NCBI RefSeq assembly: GCF_900497805.2
Contig: NW_020954681.1
Location: forward strand, 2,501,860-2,565,859
DNA from: Vombatus ursinus
Lineage: Eukaryota; Chordata; Mammalia; Diprotodontia; Vombatidae
Direction of reading: 5' to 3'
DNA length: 64,000 bases
Shown here one piece after another: positions 21,641-33,290 of the stretch. A program made the translations under genes and the position numbers. Numbering within the stretch: the first letter of the stretch is position 1; the number at the start of each line of letters is the position of its first letter. Below the pieces are notes generated by a model, which saw nothing but the letters and a program-made list of their open reading frames with translations, was not told where the DNA came from and made no database searches.

Positions 21641-22040
21641 TGCTCCGCCTCAGTCAGGGTGGGGGAGGCCAGTCTGAATGAATAACAAGGCTGAGCAACA
21701 GACCAGTTCTGGAGTAATGCAACTTTCTTTCTAACCTCCAAATGACCTCCCACTAGGGTCATGGACAGGGAGTGGAGTGCAGGCCTGTCTAGCCTAGAGA
21801 ATGCTTATATATTCCAAAAAATACTGTAGAGTTGGCTCTGCAGATGCTTCAGCTGTAGGTCTTCACTTATGATTACTATTTCCCTGGTTCCCATCATTAA
21901 TTTGCTTAGCAAACCTTTTTGAATAGATACAGATCAAATCTAATTAGATGGGAAATGGTAATAGCTTTGTTTTCTTTCCTCCAGGAAAACCCACCTAAAT
22001 TCCTAAGCCATAAGGAGATCCAGGGGCTCAGCTGAATTAA
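21641..22040. other. Unassigned non-coding DNA
   Basis: Nothing recognised. Confidence 0.5.
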
Positions 22041-22044
22041 GAAG

Positions 22045-22215
22045 CATGGCTGGGTAATACATGGTACAGTGGAAACCACACAGGATTCAGAGTCATGAGA
22101 TCTGTCTTTGAGGCCACTTACTGACCATGTGACCTTCCCCTCTCTGGTCCTCAGTCTCTTGTTCTGTAAAATAAAGGGATTGGACTGAATGGTATCTCAG
22201 ATCCATTCTCTCTTT
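22045..22215 (+). mobile_element. MIR
   Basis: 'catggtacagtggaaaccac', 'ccatgtgaccttcccctctc', 'cttgttctgtaaaataaagg', 'attggactgaatggtatctc'. Confidence 0.82.
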
Positions 22216-22769
22216 AAATCAATGAGAACCTTCCTCTTAAGCATTTATAGGCCTTCTCTTTACTTACTAATTTACTGCAACAAATTCTGGGGTGTTTGTC
22301 CCTTTCTCTCCCTCTCTCATTGGGATATCTGGGAAAAAGAAAAAAAAATCCACCTTGTTAATGGCAACAGGTGGGGCCAGTAATAGGGAGATACTCAAGA
22401 ATGGAGAAGAAAGGGAGAGAAGAACCAGAGAGGGGAGCAGTGGCAATCCATTCAAGAAGATGACTGAGAGTTTTTGCCTTCATCTTATAGCAGTAAGATG
22501 GCATTGAACAAAGGGAAGGAAAGGGAGAAGGGACCAAGCATTTATTAAGCATCTAATATGGGTCAGACTGCGCTAAGCATTTTACGAATGTTATCTTATT
22601 GAACAATCGGAGGACTCTTGAGATGGGCCTTCACCAGACTTGAAAAACCAGAGGACTCAGTTGCCATCCTGTAGAACCATTAGGAATGGGAGAAAGTTGT
22701 AGGGAAAGTATGACGCCCCTTGTTCCCCTCTCCATTTTGAGAGGCAAAGAGCGACAGGGCAGGCATGCC

Positions 22770-22855
22770 TAAATATGTGTATGTGTATACACACACACAT
22801 GTGGGATATATATGGTTTTCTATGTGTGTGTATGTGTGTATATACATATCTATGT
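22770..22855 (+). repeat. (TG)n/(TA)n microsatellite, degenerate
   Basis: Alternating purine-pyrimidine tract (TGTGTATGTG, CACACACA, TGTGTGTATG). Confidence 0.85.
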
Positions 22856-22984
22856 AATTGGAGCTAATGGGGGCTCACATCAAGCCCTCTGTTTTGTTTT
22901 CCTCCTTTTTTAAAAAAAACTAAGAATTTAACAAAAAACAAATAAAACAAGCATTTCCATATGTTTTGTTTCTCTTTCTACCCA

Positions 22985-23815
22985 AGCCATCCCCACCTCC
23001 TAAGTTCTCTACTACTGTTGAGGGTACCACCATCCTCCAAGTCCCTCACGCTCGAAACCTAGGTGTCATCCTAAACATATCTCTGTCATGCCCCATATGA
23101 ATTCTGTTGCCAAGCCTTGTTGATCATTCCTTCATAATAACCTCTTGAATATACCCCATTCTCTCCTCTGATATTACTACACCTGGTGCAGGCCCTCATC
23201 ACCTCAGGCCTGGACTATTTAGCCTACTGTTTACTCTCTCTGCCACAAGTCTCTCCCTGCTCCCGTCTATCTTCCATTTAGCTGTCAAAGTGATCTTCCT
23301 AAAGCCTAGGTCTGACTATGTCACCCCACTCTCCACATAAACACTCACTAAACTCCAGGATCAAATATAAAGTCCTCTGTTTGGCTTTGCAAGCCCTCCC
23401 TGACCTTTCCAATCTTTTTACATGTCTATCCAGTGGCACTGGCCTCTTTGCTGTCCCTCAAACAAAACTTGCCATTGCCCAACTGAGCATTTCACTGGCT
23501 GCCTCCTATTTCTGGAATGCTCTCTCTCCTTACCTCTACCTTCTGGCTTCCCTGGCTTTCTTAAGGTCCCAGTTAAAATATGACTATCTACAGGAAGCCT
23601 TTTCCAATCCCCCTTAATTCCAGTGCCTCTCTTCTGTAGATTATTGCTAATTTATCCTGCAGATAGCTTTATTACATGGTTGTTTACATGTAGTCTCACT
23701 CATTAGACTGAACTCCTTGAGAGCAGGGTTAGTTTTTTGCCGTGATTTGTATCCCTAGCACTTAGCACAGTGCCTGGCACTTACTAAATGTTTATCGACT
23801 GATTGATCAATGTAC
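22985..23815 (+). mobile_element. L2 LINE 3' end (long copy)
   Basis: Continuous L2 ORF2 C-terminal and 3' UTR order: 'gaaacctaggtgtcatcct', 'ctcaggcctggactatttag', 'aaactccaggatcaaatata', 'gaatgctctctctccttacc', 'ctccttgagagcagggttag', 'cagtgcctggcacttactaa'. Confidence 0.9.
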
Positions 23816-23819
23816 TGAG

Positions 23820-24020
23820 GACTAATGCTAAAATCTGCCTCTTCCTCTCAGTAGAGAGGTGGTGGACCATAGGTATAGTACGAGATATGTATTATTAGAC
23901 ACAATCAATGTGTTACTATGTTTTGTTTAAATGTACTTCTCACTTACCAGAAAAAGGTTCTATATGGGTGAGGGGAGGCTTTAGGAATCAAAAATGCCTA
24001 TTTAGAAAGCATCAATAAAC
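23820..24020 (+). mobile_element. L1-like LINE 3' UTR fragment
   Basis: 'agagaggtggtggaccatag', 'aatcaatgtgttactatgtt' and 'agaaaaaggttctatatggg' match the marsupial L1-like 3' UTR, also seen at 10100 and 63595. Confidence 0.6.
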
Positions 24021-24191
24021 CATTTTTAAAGGAAAAAAGAAAGAGGCAGGAAAAAGATAAACTATTTTGAATGGCTTTGAAGTGGAGTGAGGATTAGTTT
24101 GCAATGACTCCTAAAACTCATTGAGTAAGCAATCACCTACTTCACTGTTGCCTTAAGCCATTTCCTTAGAGACTAAGGGTCTTACAAATAT

Positions 24192-24342
24192 CACTTTCTC
24201 TCTCTGTGAGGCAATTGGGTTTAAGTGACTTACCCAGGGTCACACAGCTAGTAAATGTCAAGTGTCTGAAGCAGGATTTGAACCCAGGTCCTCCTGACTC
24301 CAGGGCTGGTGCTCTATCCACTGTGCCACCTAACTCCCCCTT
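24192..24342 (-). mobile_element. Marsupial tRNA/CORE SINE (short, WSINE-like)
   Basis: Minus strand: 'ggggagttaggtggcacagt' head, 'agagcaccagccctggagtc', 'gacatttactagctgtgtga', 'aacccaattgcctcac'. Less diverged than the MIRs around it. Confidence 0.82.
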
Positions 24343-24845
24343 TTCTCCTTTCTTTTAAAAGGCCATCTTTTCACTGGTTTATTCAAGTCTAATCTTTAGG
24401 ACCACCCAACTAGAGAATAGGGCTCATTCTGTTCCTACTGGTGATAGTAAGCTTTGAGCTATAATTTTCCAGAACCCATTGCAGCTGATCCCCCCCACCT
24501 CTCCTTCCCCCCCACACACAGACTTCCTCTTCCCCTATTGCAGTATCCCCTTAGACTCTAAGGCAAACAGGGGCCCAATCAAGTGTAAGTATATTCAAAA
24601 TCTGAAGTTCCTTCATGGAAAAAAAGTGAAAGCTGCAGTAACCCTAGCCTTCACATAGCAGATACACAACTGCTCCCCGTTTACTGAGACAGAAGAAAAA
24701 ACACAGAAGGGATTCAGTCAAAAGGAGGAAGAAATGTCTTATCACAAAAATCAGGGGCCAGGAAGCACTGGGAAAAATGAAGACCCCTATGAGTAATCAG
24801 TGTGAGGGTGATGAGATTTTGTCTTAAATGGAATTGTCAAGAGCT
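24343..24845. other. Unassigned non-coding DNA
   Basis: Nothing recognised. Confidence 0.5.
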
Positions 24846-24957
24846 ATGAGAGAGGGAGGGAGAGGGAGAGGGAGAGGAAGAGGGAGAGAGACAGACAAAC
24901 AGAGACAGACAGAGAGAGACAGAGAGAGAGAACGAGAGAGAGACAGAGAGAGAGAAC

Positions 24958-25023
<66 letters not shown>
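24846..25023 (+). repeat. (GA)n microsatellite with AGAC variants
   Basis: Long GA/GACA tract; the frames across it are low-complexity artefacts. Confidence 0.95.
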
Positions 25024-25027
<4 letters not shown>

Positions 25028-25374
25028 TCATTCCTTTCATCAGGAAATGCCTATAAGCACATTCGTGGCAAAGAATTAGAAAAACACAAATCACAGCAAA
25101 CAAAAGCTTGCCTTGGCTGAGCAGAATACACCCACCAATACAAGTGGGAGTGAAGCATCACCTTATACTTTCAAGGTTTGAAAAACAAAAACCCCCAAAT
25201 TACCTTAAGGGTGCCTTTGGCAAGAAGGAAACATGAACTCCCAAGTTTGATAGAAAAAATTACTGACTCTAGACCCTTGTGATTCAACATCTGGACAATC
25301 AATTCAGTCAATCATCCAGATGGTTTGCTTATAAGAATGCCAGATATGTGGGTTGATTGAAATTTTGTCTGAAT

Positions 25375-25560
25375 TGGGTACAGGAGAATAATAGAATTCT
25401 GAAAAGGGCCTTAGAGATCATCTAGTCTGCCTCCCTCTTGCATTTGCACAGGAGGAAACTGAGGCCAAGAAAGAGAAAGGGATGTGTCCAGGGTCATGCA
25501 GTGGCAGAAGCTGGGCTAAGACTCCGGGTATCCACCAGATGAACATATAGAGCCCTGGGG
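25375..25560 (-). mobile_element. MIR
   Basis: 'ggccttagagatcatctagt', 'aggaggaaactgaggccaag', 'ggtcatgcagtggcagaagc' are the MIR complement. Confidence 0.8.
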
Positions 25561-26630
25561 TGGGGGTGGGGGTGGGGAGTCTCAATTTAATAGCCAGTGC
25601 AAGAGTCCCAAGAAAGTTTAGTATTAGGAATTGTTTCAGTCTTGAGCATAGCCAGCACGGTTCCTCTTCCCCAGCAAACTTTTCTGTGCTACCCCTAATG
25701 CCATCCAGGTCAGCTAAGCAGAAGCAGGCAAAGAAAAGGGAAGGTGAAATACAGGTCCTGGACCAGTCGATGCTGAAGAAAAAGTGAGTGAACGGAGCAC
25801 TCTAGAAGCATTCCACAAGAAAACAAAAGGCCAATACAAAGGTGCCCTGGCCATGGTGGCATGGACAAAGGTCCAGCAATCGATGCCTCTGGGAATGCTC
25901 CACGGTAGCTGCTTCAGGCTGTCTGCCCCTGCTCTTGTCCATCCATGCAGTATTCTTAAGGGAGTCTGTCATGCTTTTCTAAAACTTCTAACACAAAGGC
26001 AACCTTGAATCACTTCTAATTCTGTTGAGCTAATCTTTGGCAGTGGCTGCTTGGGAATAGAAAAGTGCTCCTCTGTTAATGCCCTTCTCTGTTGCTGTTT
26101 GTTAATCATTCTTCTGGCCTTAGGTGATTGGCGTGTTGGAGAACTGAGAATTGTTTGTCCCTTGTTGTGTCCTAGTGTCTCCATGCATGATGGTCTTGGC
26201 TATATAGGTTAAAAGGCACGACCTATAGAAGAGAGGTTCATACCAGAGCATGGGATGTGGAATACCTAGGAAAACCACCGAAAAAAAGTATTTCTACTAT
26301 GCCTTTTGTACAAAGGCCATGACATATTTTGCCAACCTTTTTGGGTGACGTGATATCTTGTATTTCACAAAGCAATGACCTATATTACATCTGAGCATAT
26401 GTGCGCTGAGTGGAATCTGAAAGTCAGTTTGATTTGAATAGCGGAGCCAGAAAAGAACTGGAAAGCTAGAAATACATGTGGAGTATCAGGAACTACTAGA
26501 TAGCAAAATTCAGTGCATGCTGGCATGGGTAGGCTAGGCTCCTAACTCCCAGACTCCAGCTTCTTGGATTCATTCTTTGCCTGACATTCCTCAACCCTGA
26601 GGTCCAGAAGCAGGTATAAATCTTTCACGT
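25561..26630. other. Unassigned non-coding DNA
   Basis: Two adjoining forward frames (25560-25787 and 25784-26008) have no recognisable domain and no splice context; not called as genes. Confidence 0.45.
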
Positions 26631-26631
26631 G

Positions 26632-27030
26632 GTGGTACAGTATAACAAATGCTTAGTTTGGAGTTGGAGAACTTAGGTTCAAATCCCAACTCTGTTTTGG
26701 GCAGGGTGACACATAACCTATCTATGATCTCTGATACTTGGGGAGGCTAAAGCTGGCAGGTCTAGTGAGCTTGGGAGTTCTGAATTGCAGTGGAACTAAA
26801 GCTGGTCAGTGGTCTGTGCTGGGTCTAGGAAGGTGGGGGGGGTGGGACTAGGCTTCCAAAGGATGGATCAGGTCCAAGCTTCCTTGCTTATCAACAGTGG
26901 GATCAACCTTATGTGCAGTCACTGCAATTCTAGCCAGGGTAAGATGGGGAGACCTAGTCTCCAAAATCTTCCACCTAGGTGACCTTGGGTAAGGCTCACC
27001 TTCTTGGGGCCTCAGTTTCCTCCTCTATGA
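26632..27030 (+). mobile_element. MIR split by a 7SL-derived insertion
   Basis: Left MIR half at 26632-26699 ('gaacttaggttcaaatccca'), right half at about 26975-27030 ('aggtgaccttgggtaaggct', 'cagtttcctcctctatgaaa'). Confidence 0.8.
26700..26968 (+). mobile_element. 7SL-RNA-derived copy, near full length
   Basis: It can be followed from the 7SL 5' end ('ggcagggtgacacata') through 'cttggggaggctaaagctgg', 'gagcttgggagttctgaatt', 'caacagtgggatcaacctta' and 'cactgcaattctagccaggg' to 'gggagacctagtctcc' and AAAA. It spans all of 7SL with a modest internal shortening (about 269 bp against about 300 nt). It retains the S-domain sequence that Alu lacks, so it is a 7SL retrocopy or a marsupial 7SL SINE. 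Confidence 0.78.
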
Positions 27031-27039
27031 AATGGATTT

Positions 27040-27185
27040 TTTTAAAAAAATCATTTATTGAGTACCTACTATGTGCAAAACACTGTGCTAAGTTCTAGGG
27101 AGACAAGGGAAAAACAAGTTAACCCCTGTTTTCAAAGAGCTCATATTCCAATGAGGGAGACAACATGTAGAAAAAGTTACAGCTA
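27040..27185 (+). mobile_element. Ancient long repeat, 5' part
   Basis: 'catttattgagtacctacta', 'tgtgcaaaacactgtgctaa', 'caaagagctcatattccaat'. Confidence 0.65.
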
Positions 27186-27190
27186 GAAAT

Positions 27191-27430
27191 CAGATGGGAA
27201 GGCCCAGTGTTCTCTACGGTGCAATGGCTAAGCAGATGGCAATGCATCTTAGTGATATTTCCATTTATGAAATTATACCAGTTTCTGAAGTTGAACCATT
27301 TGATGACACCAAGGACTTTGGTGGTGAGACCTTTTTGGGGAAGGTCTTCAATAGCTCTGGTTGCTAGGAACGGAAGAGGCACAGCTCCTGCAGACAGCTG
27401 CCGGGTCACAGCTCCAAAAAGTTTGCACAC
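27191..27430 (-). pseudogene. YBX3: YBX3-like cold-shock-domain retropseudogene fragment
   Basis: The minus strand reads TRAIEDLPQKGLTTKVLGVI, then KWFNFRNWYNFINGNITK (27250-27355). This matches [20 protein letters not shown], then YGFINRNDTK of the Y-box cold-shock domain. KWFN is intact, while RNP1 GYGFI has become WYNFI. The lead-in IEDLPQK again recalls YBX3. About 25 further codons have weak similarity, then homology ends. The rest of the gene is missing, so this is a dead fragment. Confidence 0.72.
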
Positions 27431-28195
27431 CCAGATGATAACTATGGGGGCTCAACTGGTAGTAGGGTTGGTAGTCTGGACTGTGATTAGATGCTTTTTA
27501 AGGTCTCTTCCAGCTATAAGTTTATGATTCTGCTTCCTTCCCCTCAGGGCTGAGGTTCATAGGTCCAACTTCCTACAAAGATATAGTACTGGTTAAACCT
27601 CTGTTGCGGTCACACCAGACTCTGCCCTGACTCAGAATGCTCACCTTGAAGCTCTGTCTTCTTTCTTACGAATCCTCAACTTTAGGTTCGAATATTATGC
27701 TTGATTAAGTCTCAGTATCCTGGACCTAATGCTGACTTCATTCCTGGTCTGATTCTGAGTATCCAGCTTGTGTGCTGTTGTAATTCCTTCCCTCATCCCT
27801 TTGACTTAGAGCATAGGCTCAGATGCCAGTCCTACTGGTGTCATAAGCCTCTAGTGTCATAAGTGCTAATATTGGCTTTGGATTTTGTCCGAGGGGGATT
27901 TTTACCCAAAGTCTAATTTCATCTCTAACTAAAGATTCAGCATGGGTGTTGATCATTATTCAGAATCTCTGAGTTTAGGCAGCTTCCTGTATAAGTTGTC
28001 TATGAGGTGAAAAGCACCTGGAAACCTCATGAGTGGCTTCTTTTTGACTGGAAACAATGCCTTATAAACTGCTTTAGAGATGAATCATTTGGCAATATGG
28101 GCTACAAATGCCCTTTATCCAAATGTGAATACTTCTGGATTTACGAATACATTATGAAGGTAGTGGGCAATGAATTCAATCCACTTTTCTTACAG
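27431..28195. other. Unassigned non-coding DNA
   Basis: No gene recognised; the short forward frame at 28007-28210 has no known motif. Confidence 0.5.
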
Positions 28196-28199
28196 ACTC

Positions 28200-29295
28200 A
28201 AAAAATCTGATCTGGAAAGGAATTCAGAGGCCTTTCCATCCAACACGTGGCTACACAAGAATTAAATTCTACATTGTAAGTGAGGAATAGTTATCCAACT
28301 TTTTGCTTGAGGACTGCCCGTGAGGGCACACAGCAGCCCATCCTACCTTTGGATAACTCTGATTGTTAGGAAGGTCTTCCCTTGTATCAAGCCTAAGAGC
28401 ATTCCACTGGCAATTCCTACCATTGTCTCTGGTATGTCCACTAGGACAAAGTAGAACAAGTCCACTTCTTTTGTGTGACAGCCTTTCAGATCCTTAAAGA
28501 TAGCAACTGTGTCTTCTTCCCCTCTGTAGCTTATCAATGGCCTTCCTAAAATGTGTTGTTTTTGTTGTTGTTGTTGTTGTTCAGTCATTTCAGTTGTGTC
28601 TGACTCTTCATGATCCCATTTAGGGTTTTCTTGGCAAAGATCCTGGAGTGGTTTGCCATTTCCTTCCCCAACTCATTTTACAGATGAGGAAACTGAGGCA
28701 AACAGGGTTAAATGACTTGCCCAGTATCACATAACTAGTGTCTGAGGTCAGCTTTGAACTAAGGAAGATGATTTTCTCCGATTCTAGGCCTAGCACTCTC
28801 TCCATCGCAGTGCCACCTAGGTGTGATCTGACTTTGGCAGAGTAGAGTGAGACTATCACCTCCTTATTCCACGACACTGTGACATCACTTAGTGTGGCCT
28901 AAGGCCCCATTAGCTTTCTTACCTGCCATATCACACTGTTGGCTCATCGAGCTTCTATCCTACCAAAGCTCCCAGATCTTTTTTTCATACCAACTGCTAT
29001 GTAACCACACCTCCCCATCATGCATTTGTGAGATTAACATTTAACTCAATCTTTATTCAATTTGGTCCATAATTCTAGTCTGATGAACTCTTAAAAATCT
29101 GACTTTGTCATCCAGGGTTAACTATCCTGTTTAGCTCTGTGTCAATTGAAACTTTGATCTATACCTTCTATCTATCTATACCTTAACCCAATCTATTGAT
29201 AAAAATGTTAACTATTACAAGGCTAGGGGCAGGCCTCTGTGGCACTCCATTAGCTATACCCCTCCATGACAACACAGAACAATTAATATCACTTT
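28200..29295 (-). mobile_element. CR1/L3-like LINE, split by a MAR1-type SINE
   Basis: Minus-strand copy: 3' UTR text at 28200-28552 ('actctgattgttaggaaggt', 'gacagcctttcagatcctta'). It continues after the SINE at about 28830 with 'agtgtggcctaaggccccat', 'ccatatcacactgttggctc', 'gataaaaatgttaactatta' and 'ggcctctgtggcactccatt'. The same order is found in other vertebrate CR1/L3-type repeats. Confidence 0.75.
28553..28822 (-). mobile_element. MAR1-type tRNA/CORE SINE inside CR1-like LINE
   Basis: GTT-rich tail (28555-28580), 'tgatcccatttagggttttc', 'cagatgaggaaactgaggca', head 'atcgcagtgccacctaggt'. Same orientation as the host LINE. Confidence 0.88.
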
Positions 29296-29724
29296 TGTGG
29301 GATTCATGAGAATGGAAGAGCTAGGATGATTCAGGAGCTTTCAAGTCTGGGTGCCTGGGAAAATGCTGCTGCTATCATAAATAGAAGAAAAGGGCAGTTT
29401 CTTGGGACAGGTATTTGGCGGCAGGTAAGATGATGAGTCCAGTTTTAGGCACTGAGTTTGAAGTATAGGAAGGGAATCTAGGGAAAGGTGACCAGCAAGC
29501 ATTTGGCAGTGCAGGACTGGCATGTTGGAATGGAGATTCTGATTTGGGAGTTTTTTTTTTTTCCCTTAGAGGTGATCATTTGAGGCTATGAACACAGATG
29601 AGATCACCAATAGGGACTACATAGAGAGAAAAGAAGCAGAATAATGAACCTTAGGGCAGAGCCAAAGTCGAAGGCAGAAGGAGGAAAGACCAGAGCAGGA
29701 CTCAAATATGTATCAACTCTCAGA

Positions 29725-29850
29725 ATGCCAATGCAAAAAGGGGCCTTAGCAGCCATTTAATACAATCCCATCTCGTTTCAAATGAGGAAATCTAGGCCCA
29801 GAGATGTTAAGTGACCTGCCTAAAGGCATATGACTAGTAAAATGCTATAG
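29725..29850 (-). mobile_element. MIR fragment
   Basis: 'aatgaggaaatctaggccca', 'gagatgttaagtgacctgcc'. Confidence 0.8.
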
Positions 29851-29979
29851 ACGAATCAAGGAAGGGAAGATGGAACAAAAAGGCCATTGGATTTCATGAG
29901 AAGAAAATCATTATCAACCTTAGAGAAAGCAAATTCAGTAAGTTAGTATACGGTGAGACCACATTATAAGGGATGAGGA

Positions 29980-30205
29980 CAGCACAATGTGGTGGAAAGG
30001 ATGGAGGACTTGGAGTCAAAAGAACTGATTCCATGTCCTGAAAAGTACCATTTGGTTCCCATGTAGCCTTGGGGGAATCACTTTGCTTCTCTGGGCCTTA
30101 GTTTCCTCATCTCTAAAAAAAAAAAAAAAAAAAAAAAAAGCAAATTAAACTAGATGAACTTATCAGGGGCCTTCTAGCTCAGTGATTTGATTCTGTGGTT
30201 TAGGA
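29980..30205 (+). mobile_element. MIR with internal poly(A) expansion
   Basis: 'aatgtggtggaaaggatgga', 'gggccttagtttcctcatct', then a run of about 25 A (30114-30138), then 'actagatgaacttatcaggg'. Confidence 0.82.
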
Positions 30206-30599
30206 ATGGGTATATTGAGGGGGAGTACAGGCAACAATTTTAGATTCCTCCCTCTGAAAGTTTGGCAGCAAAGACAAGGACGGAGGCTGAAATAGATGGA
30301 AATATTAGCAGTTTCAAAGGAAAGGGATTTTTTAAGTGCTCGAGTACCTTTTGGGGCCAATGGGAAGGTAGCAATAGAGGGAGAGACTGGGGATTTGTGA
30401 GAGAAGGGATGATTGATGGAGCAAAGTCATGGAGGATGAAGAAATGGATGTGATCATGGACACAAGAAGAGGGGTTAATCATGACAAGGAGGAGCTACCT
30501 CATCCTCTGAACTGGGAGGATCATTAACACTGTAGTGTTAACAAAATGAGAGGAGAGGAAGTATTGGTGGGGAGGAGAAGGAAGAATAATCTTAGAGTA

Positions 30600-31688
30600 T
30601 AGGACCCTGCTCTCATCTGGGCCAGCCACTGTGGGCACTCACCTTGGGCTGCCATGGCCCTAATGATATGGAGAAAGAATCTGAGTGGCAGAGAATTGAA
30701 CCCAGATCACCTAAATCTGGGAACCATTTTAACAAACTGCAACTAAGCAAACTTGCCAAGTCTTTTCCTCACGTCTGCCTCCAGATAGTGCGGAAAGCTC
30801 TTATTATGAGGTTATTTTTCCATTTGACAGTTCAATATGAAAATGGATTTTAAAAGGGTCCACACTTGTGAATTGGAACTTGAAATAGAATTATTGGTAC
30901 CTTAAAGACAGTCTGTGAATGAAGAGCTAAATCATTCCAGATGCATCACTTGTAAATACTGTGTATTTGGCTATTTCTGAAAGTAAAGTTTACTTGTTCT
31001 CTCTCTCTTTCTCTATCCCCCTGCCCAAGAAAATCATTTGACTATACAGAAAGAAATTCAGTTCAAAATTAGAGAGAGAAATTTCTGTCCATAATTAGTG
31101 ATTTTTTTTGGTGATGATTGTTTAGAAATAGTCTTGTGGACCGTAGCCTAGCACCAGAGGCTTTGTGCTACATTAGATTTTCTTTTAAATGAGGGAAAAT
31201 TGTGGAATTAGAGTCTCAGTTTAAATTATAGTAGAAGGGTATTGCAAGAAACTAACCTTTAGGTTACATTTGCCAGGCTCACAAAATAACTTCACATTTC
31301 AATCCTGGATTCCCACAACAAATGCCAGAATGTCTTATCATTTCTGATATGAAATTGTTACTAGACTGCCATCTTCAGTGCAGTATACAAAGCAGATTTT
31401 TCCCCTTTATAGAGTTGTTCACACATCAAAGAATATTCTTTAGGGGATGCTGATAGTCAAAAGAAAATATTAAGAATCAAGGAAAGTGGGATTCCATCTG
31501 ATTGTGTTTCATGTGCCTAACAACTGGCTAAACTGACTTGTTACTGAAATGGTACTCTGGTGTTACACAGATGGAATCTATATATAATTGAACTATCACA
31601 TATCAAGTGACCAAGTTTCAGGAAAAAAAAAAAAAACCTTCTGTAGGATATAATGAATCTTTTTTTTTTTGGTACAGGTTCTAGTTGA
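30600..31688. other. Unassigned, repeat-poor non-coding DNA
   Basis: No repeat or gene recognised. Confidence 0.45.
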
Positions 31689-31689
31689 A

Positions 31690-31985
31690 ATTAATTATAG
31701 CCTCTTAGAGTTGGAAGGGACCTTCGAGGTCATCTAGACCAACCTCTCTTCTACAACAGGAAAACTCTCTACTCCATTCATGGAAGTAAATCTAGCCTCT
31801 GATTGAATATTTTGAGTGACAGGAAGTTCACTACTCACATGAGATAGCCTGTACTGTTACTTGAAAGTTCTACTTTATATGGACCCCAAATATGTCTCCC
31901 TATTTTTGGTAAACATATTGTGCCCCCTTGAACCTCAGAGAATGTCTCCTTTTGCCATGATAGCCTTTCAGCTATTTGAAGAGAG
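31690..31985 (-). mobile_element. CR1/L3-like LINE 3' end
   Basis: Complement of a CR1-like terminus: 'agagttggaagggaccttcg', 'aggtcatctagaccaacctc', 'acaggaagttcactactcac', 'atagcctttcagctatttga'. Confidence 0.72.
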
Positions 31986-33110
31986 ACACCCAAGAGAATA
32001 TTTTTAGGTTGTCCCTGCTCACGTCCTCTTTAGAAAGAGACCTGTATCTTTGCATACAGATAGACTTGGCTACATTTTGACTGGCACGTTGGAAACTGAA
32101 GGTTTTTCCCCCATCTGTGTTCTGTTTGTATCCAAGTGAACAACTGGATGTGTGTATGTACACATACATACATGCGTGTGTGCATACATGTATGTGTGCA
32201 TGTGTGCAAATTTGTGATTCAACAGCTATGATAGTGCTTCCACATTTGGAGCTACAGTAAACCCAGTGAGCCTGAGCCCAAATGATGCACAGAAAATGGA
32301 TCTGCTGTATGAGCAAGGAGTTCAACTTCCCTCCAAATACTGACATCCAAGCCTATGATAAGAGAAAGGGAAGTTCAATACTTCAATCCTTTCTGTTGTT
32401 TGAAAGGCTTTTGTTCTTTGAGAGGCTGCACTGGTGTTTCTGTGAACCCTGATGACTTGATCCAATGCGCAGTGAATCCTTCTGAGTTCTACATGGGAAA
32501 ATCAGCCTTTTGAATTTCCATTTTTGAGAATTTCTACGACAGCATTTCAGTAGTTTCAGGTCTGTGCCGAATGGGAGCCAATGAATATTTGATACAAGGG
32601 GAACCCTTCTCAGAAAGGATCGTGCAGTTAGAAAAATAACAACAGGGGTTTATGGCAACACATGGCAAAGCTCACCATCTGTCAACAAGCTTACGTTTCT
32701 TTAGTTATTGCAATGAATCCAAACCTAAAAGCCCATTTCCTCTGGTAAGTTACACATGCTGAAACTTGGCATTCTATGTAAAGGAAATCTTAAGTACCAT
32801 AAGAAATAACTCCCCAACCTTGATGTTGTTTCTAATGATTTCACTACCGTCTTGTCCTATTTCTGGGTAGGCATGGCTTCCTTTGGCACTTCCTTCCAAT
32901 GTTGCATTTTCCACTGCCGCTGGTTGCCTAGAAGTTATAGAAGGGATTGGGTGGGTATAAACAGATGCCTTCACTATATAAATAGCCAAGAGTTTCCAAA
33001 TGATCTTTCCAGAACTGGAGCCACCCTTTGTAGGAGGTCAAAGAATAAGGTTCTCCATTGACTAATAAATATTCAAATGCGGTGAAGATAGAGGTGCAAC
33101 ATGGGAGTAA
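31986..33110. other. Unassigned non-coding DNA with short TG/CA tract
   Basis: Contains a degenerate (TG)n/(CATA)n stretch at 32140-32215; otherwise nothing recognised. Confidence 0.5.
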
Positions 33111-33114
33111 TGAA

Positions 33115-33290
33115 GAGCAAACTAACTAGACTTGGAGCCAAAAGAACCTGGCTCTACTATTCCCTAGTTGTATAACCTGAAGTCTCAGCTGGCTCAGAGA
33201 GAAACTGGGGATGCTCCTCCTTTCCCCTCCCTGAGAGGGTTCCTATGACGATCAAGTAAGGTAATATATGTATAGGAGTTTGTAAAGGGT
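33115..33290 (+). mobile_element. MIR
   Basis: 'gacttggagccaaaagaacc', 'ttccctagttgtataacctg', 'atgacgatcaagtaaggtaa'. Confidence 0.78.

Larger units (their letters stand above)
29390..30600 (+). mobile_element. Ancient long non-coding repeat with two MIR insertions
   Basis: 'gatgatgagtccagttttag', 'cactgagtttgaagtatagg', 'ttctgatttgggag', then 'gtttcaaaggaaagggattt' and 'atggatgtgatcatggacac' keep the internal order of this family. MIRs interrupt it at 29725-29850 (minus) and 29980-30205 (plus). Confidence 0.6.

Noticed and set aside
23318-23617. 99-codon plus-strand frame
   Set aside because: It is part of the L2 LINE 3' end, not a host gene.
24837-25103. Ser/Leu- or Arg/Glu-repeat frames
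   Set aside because: Translation of the (GA)n microsatellite.
25560-26008. Two adjoining plus-strand frames
   Set aside because: No domain, no splice or retrocopy signs; each is under 80 codons.
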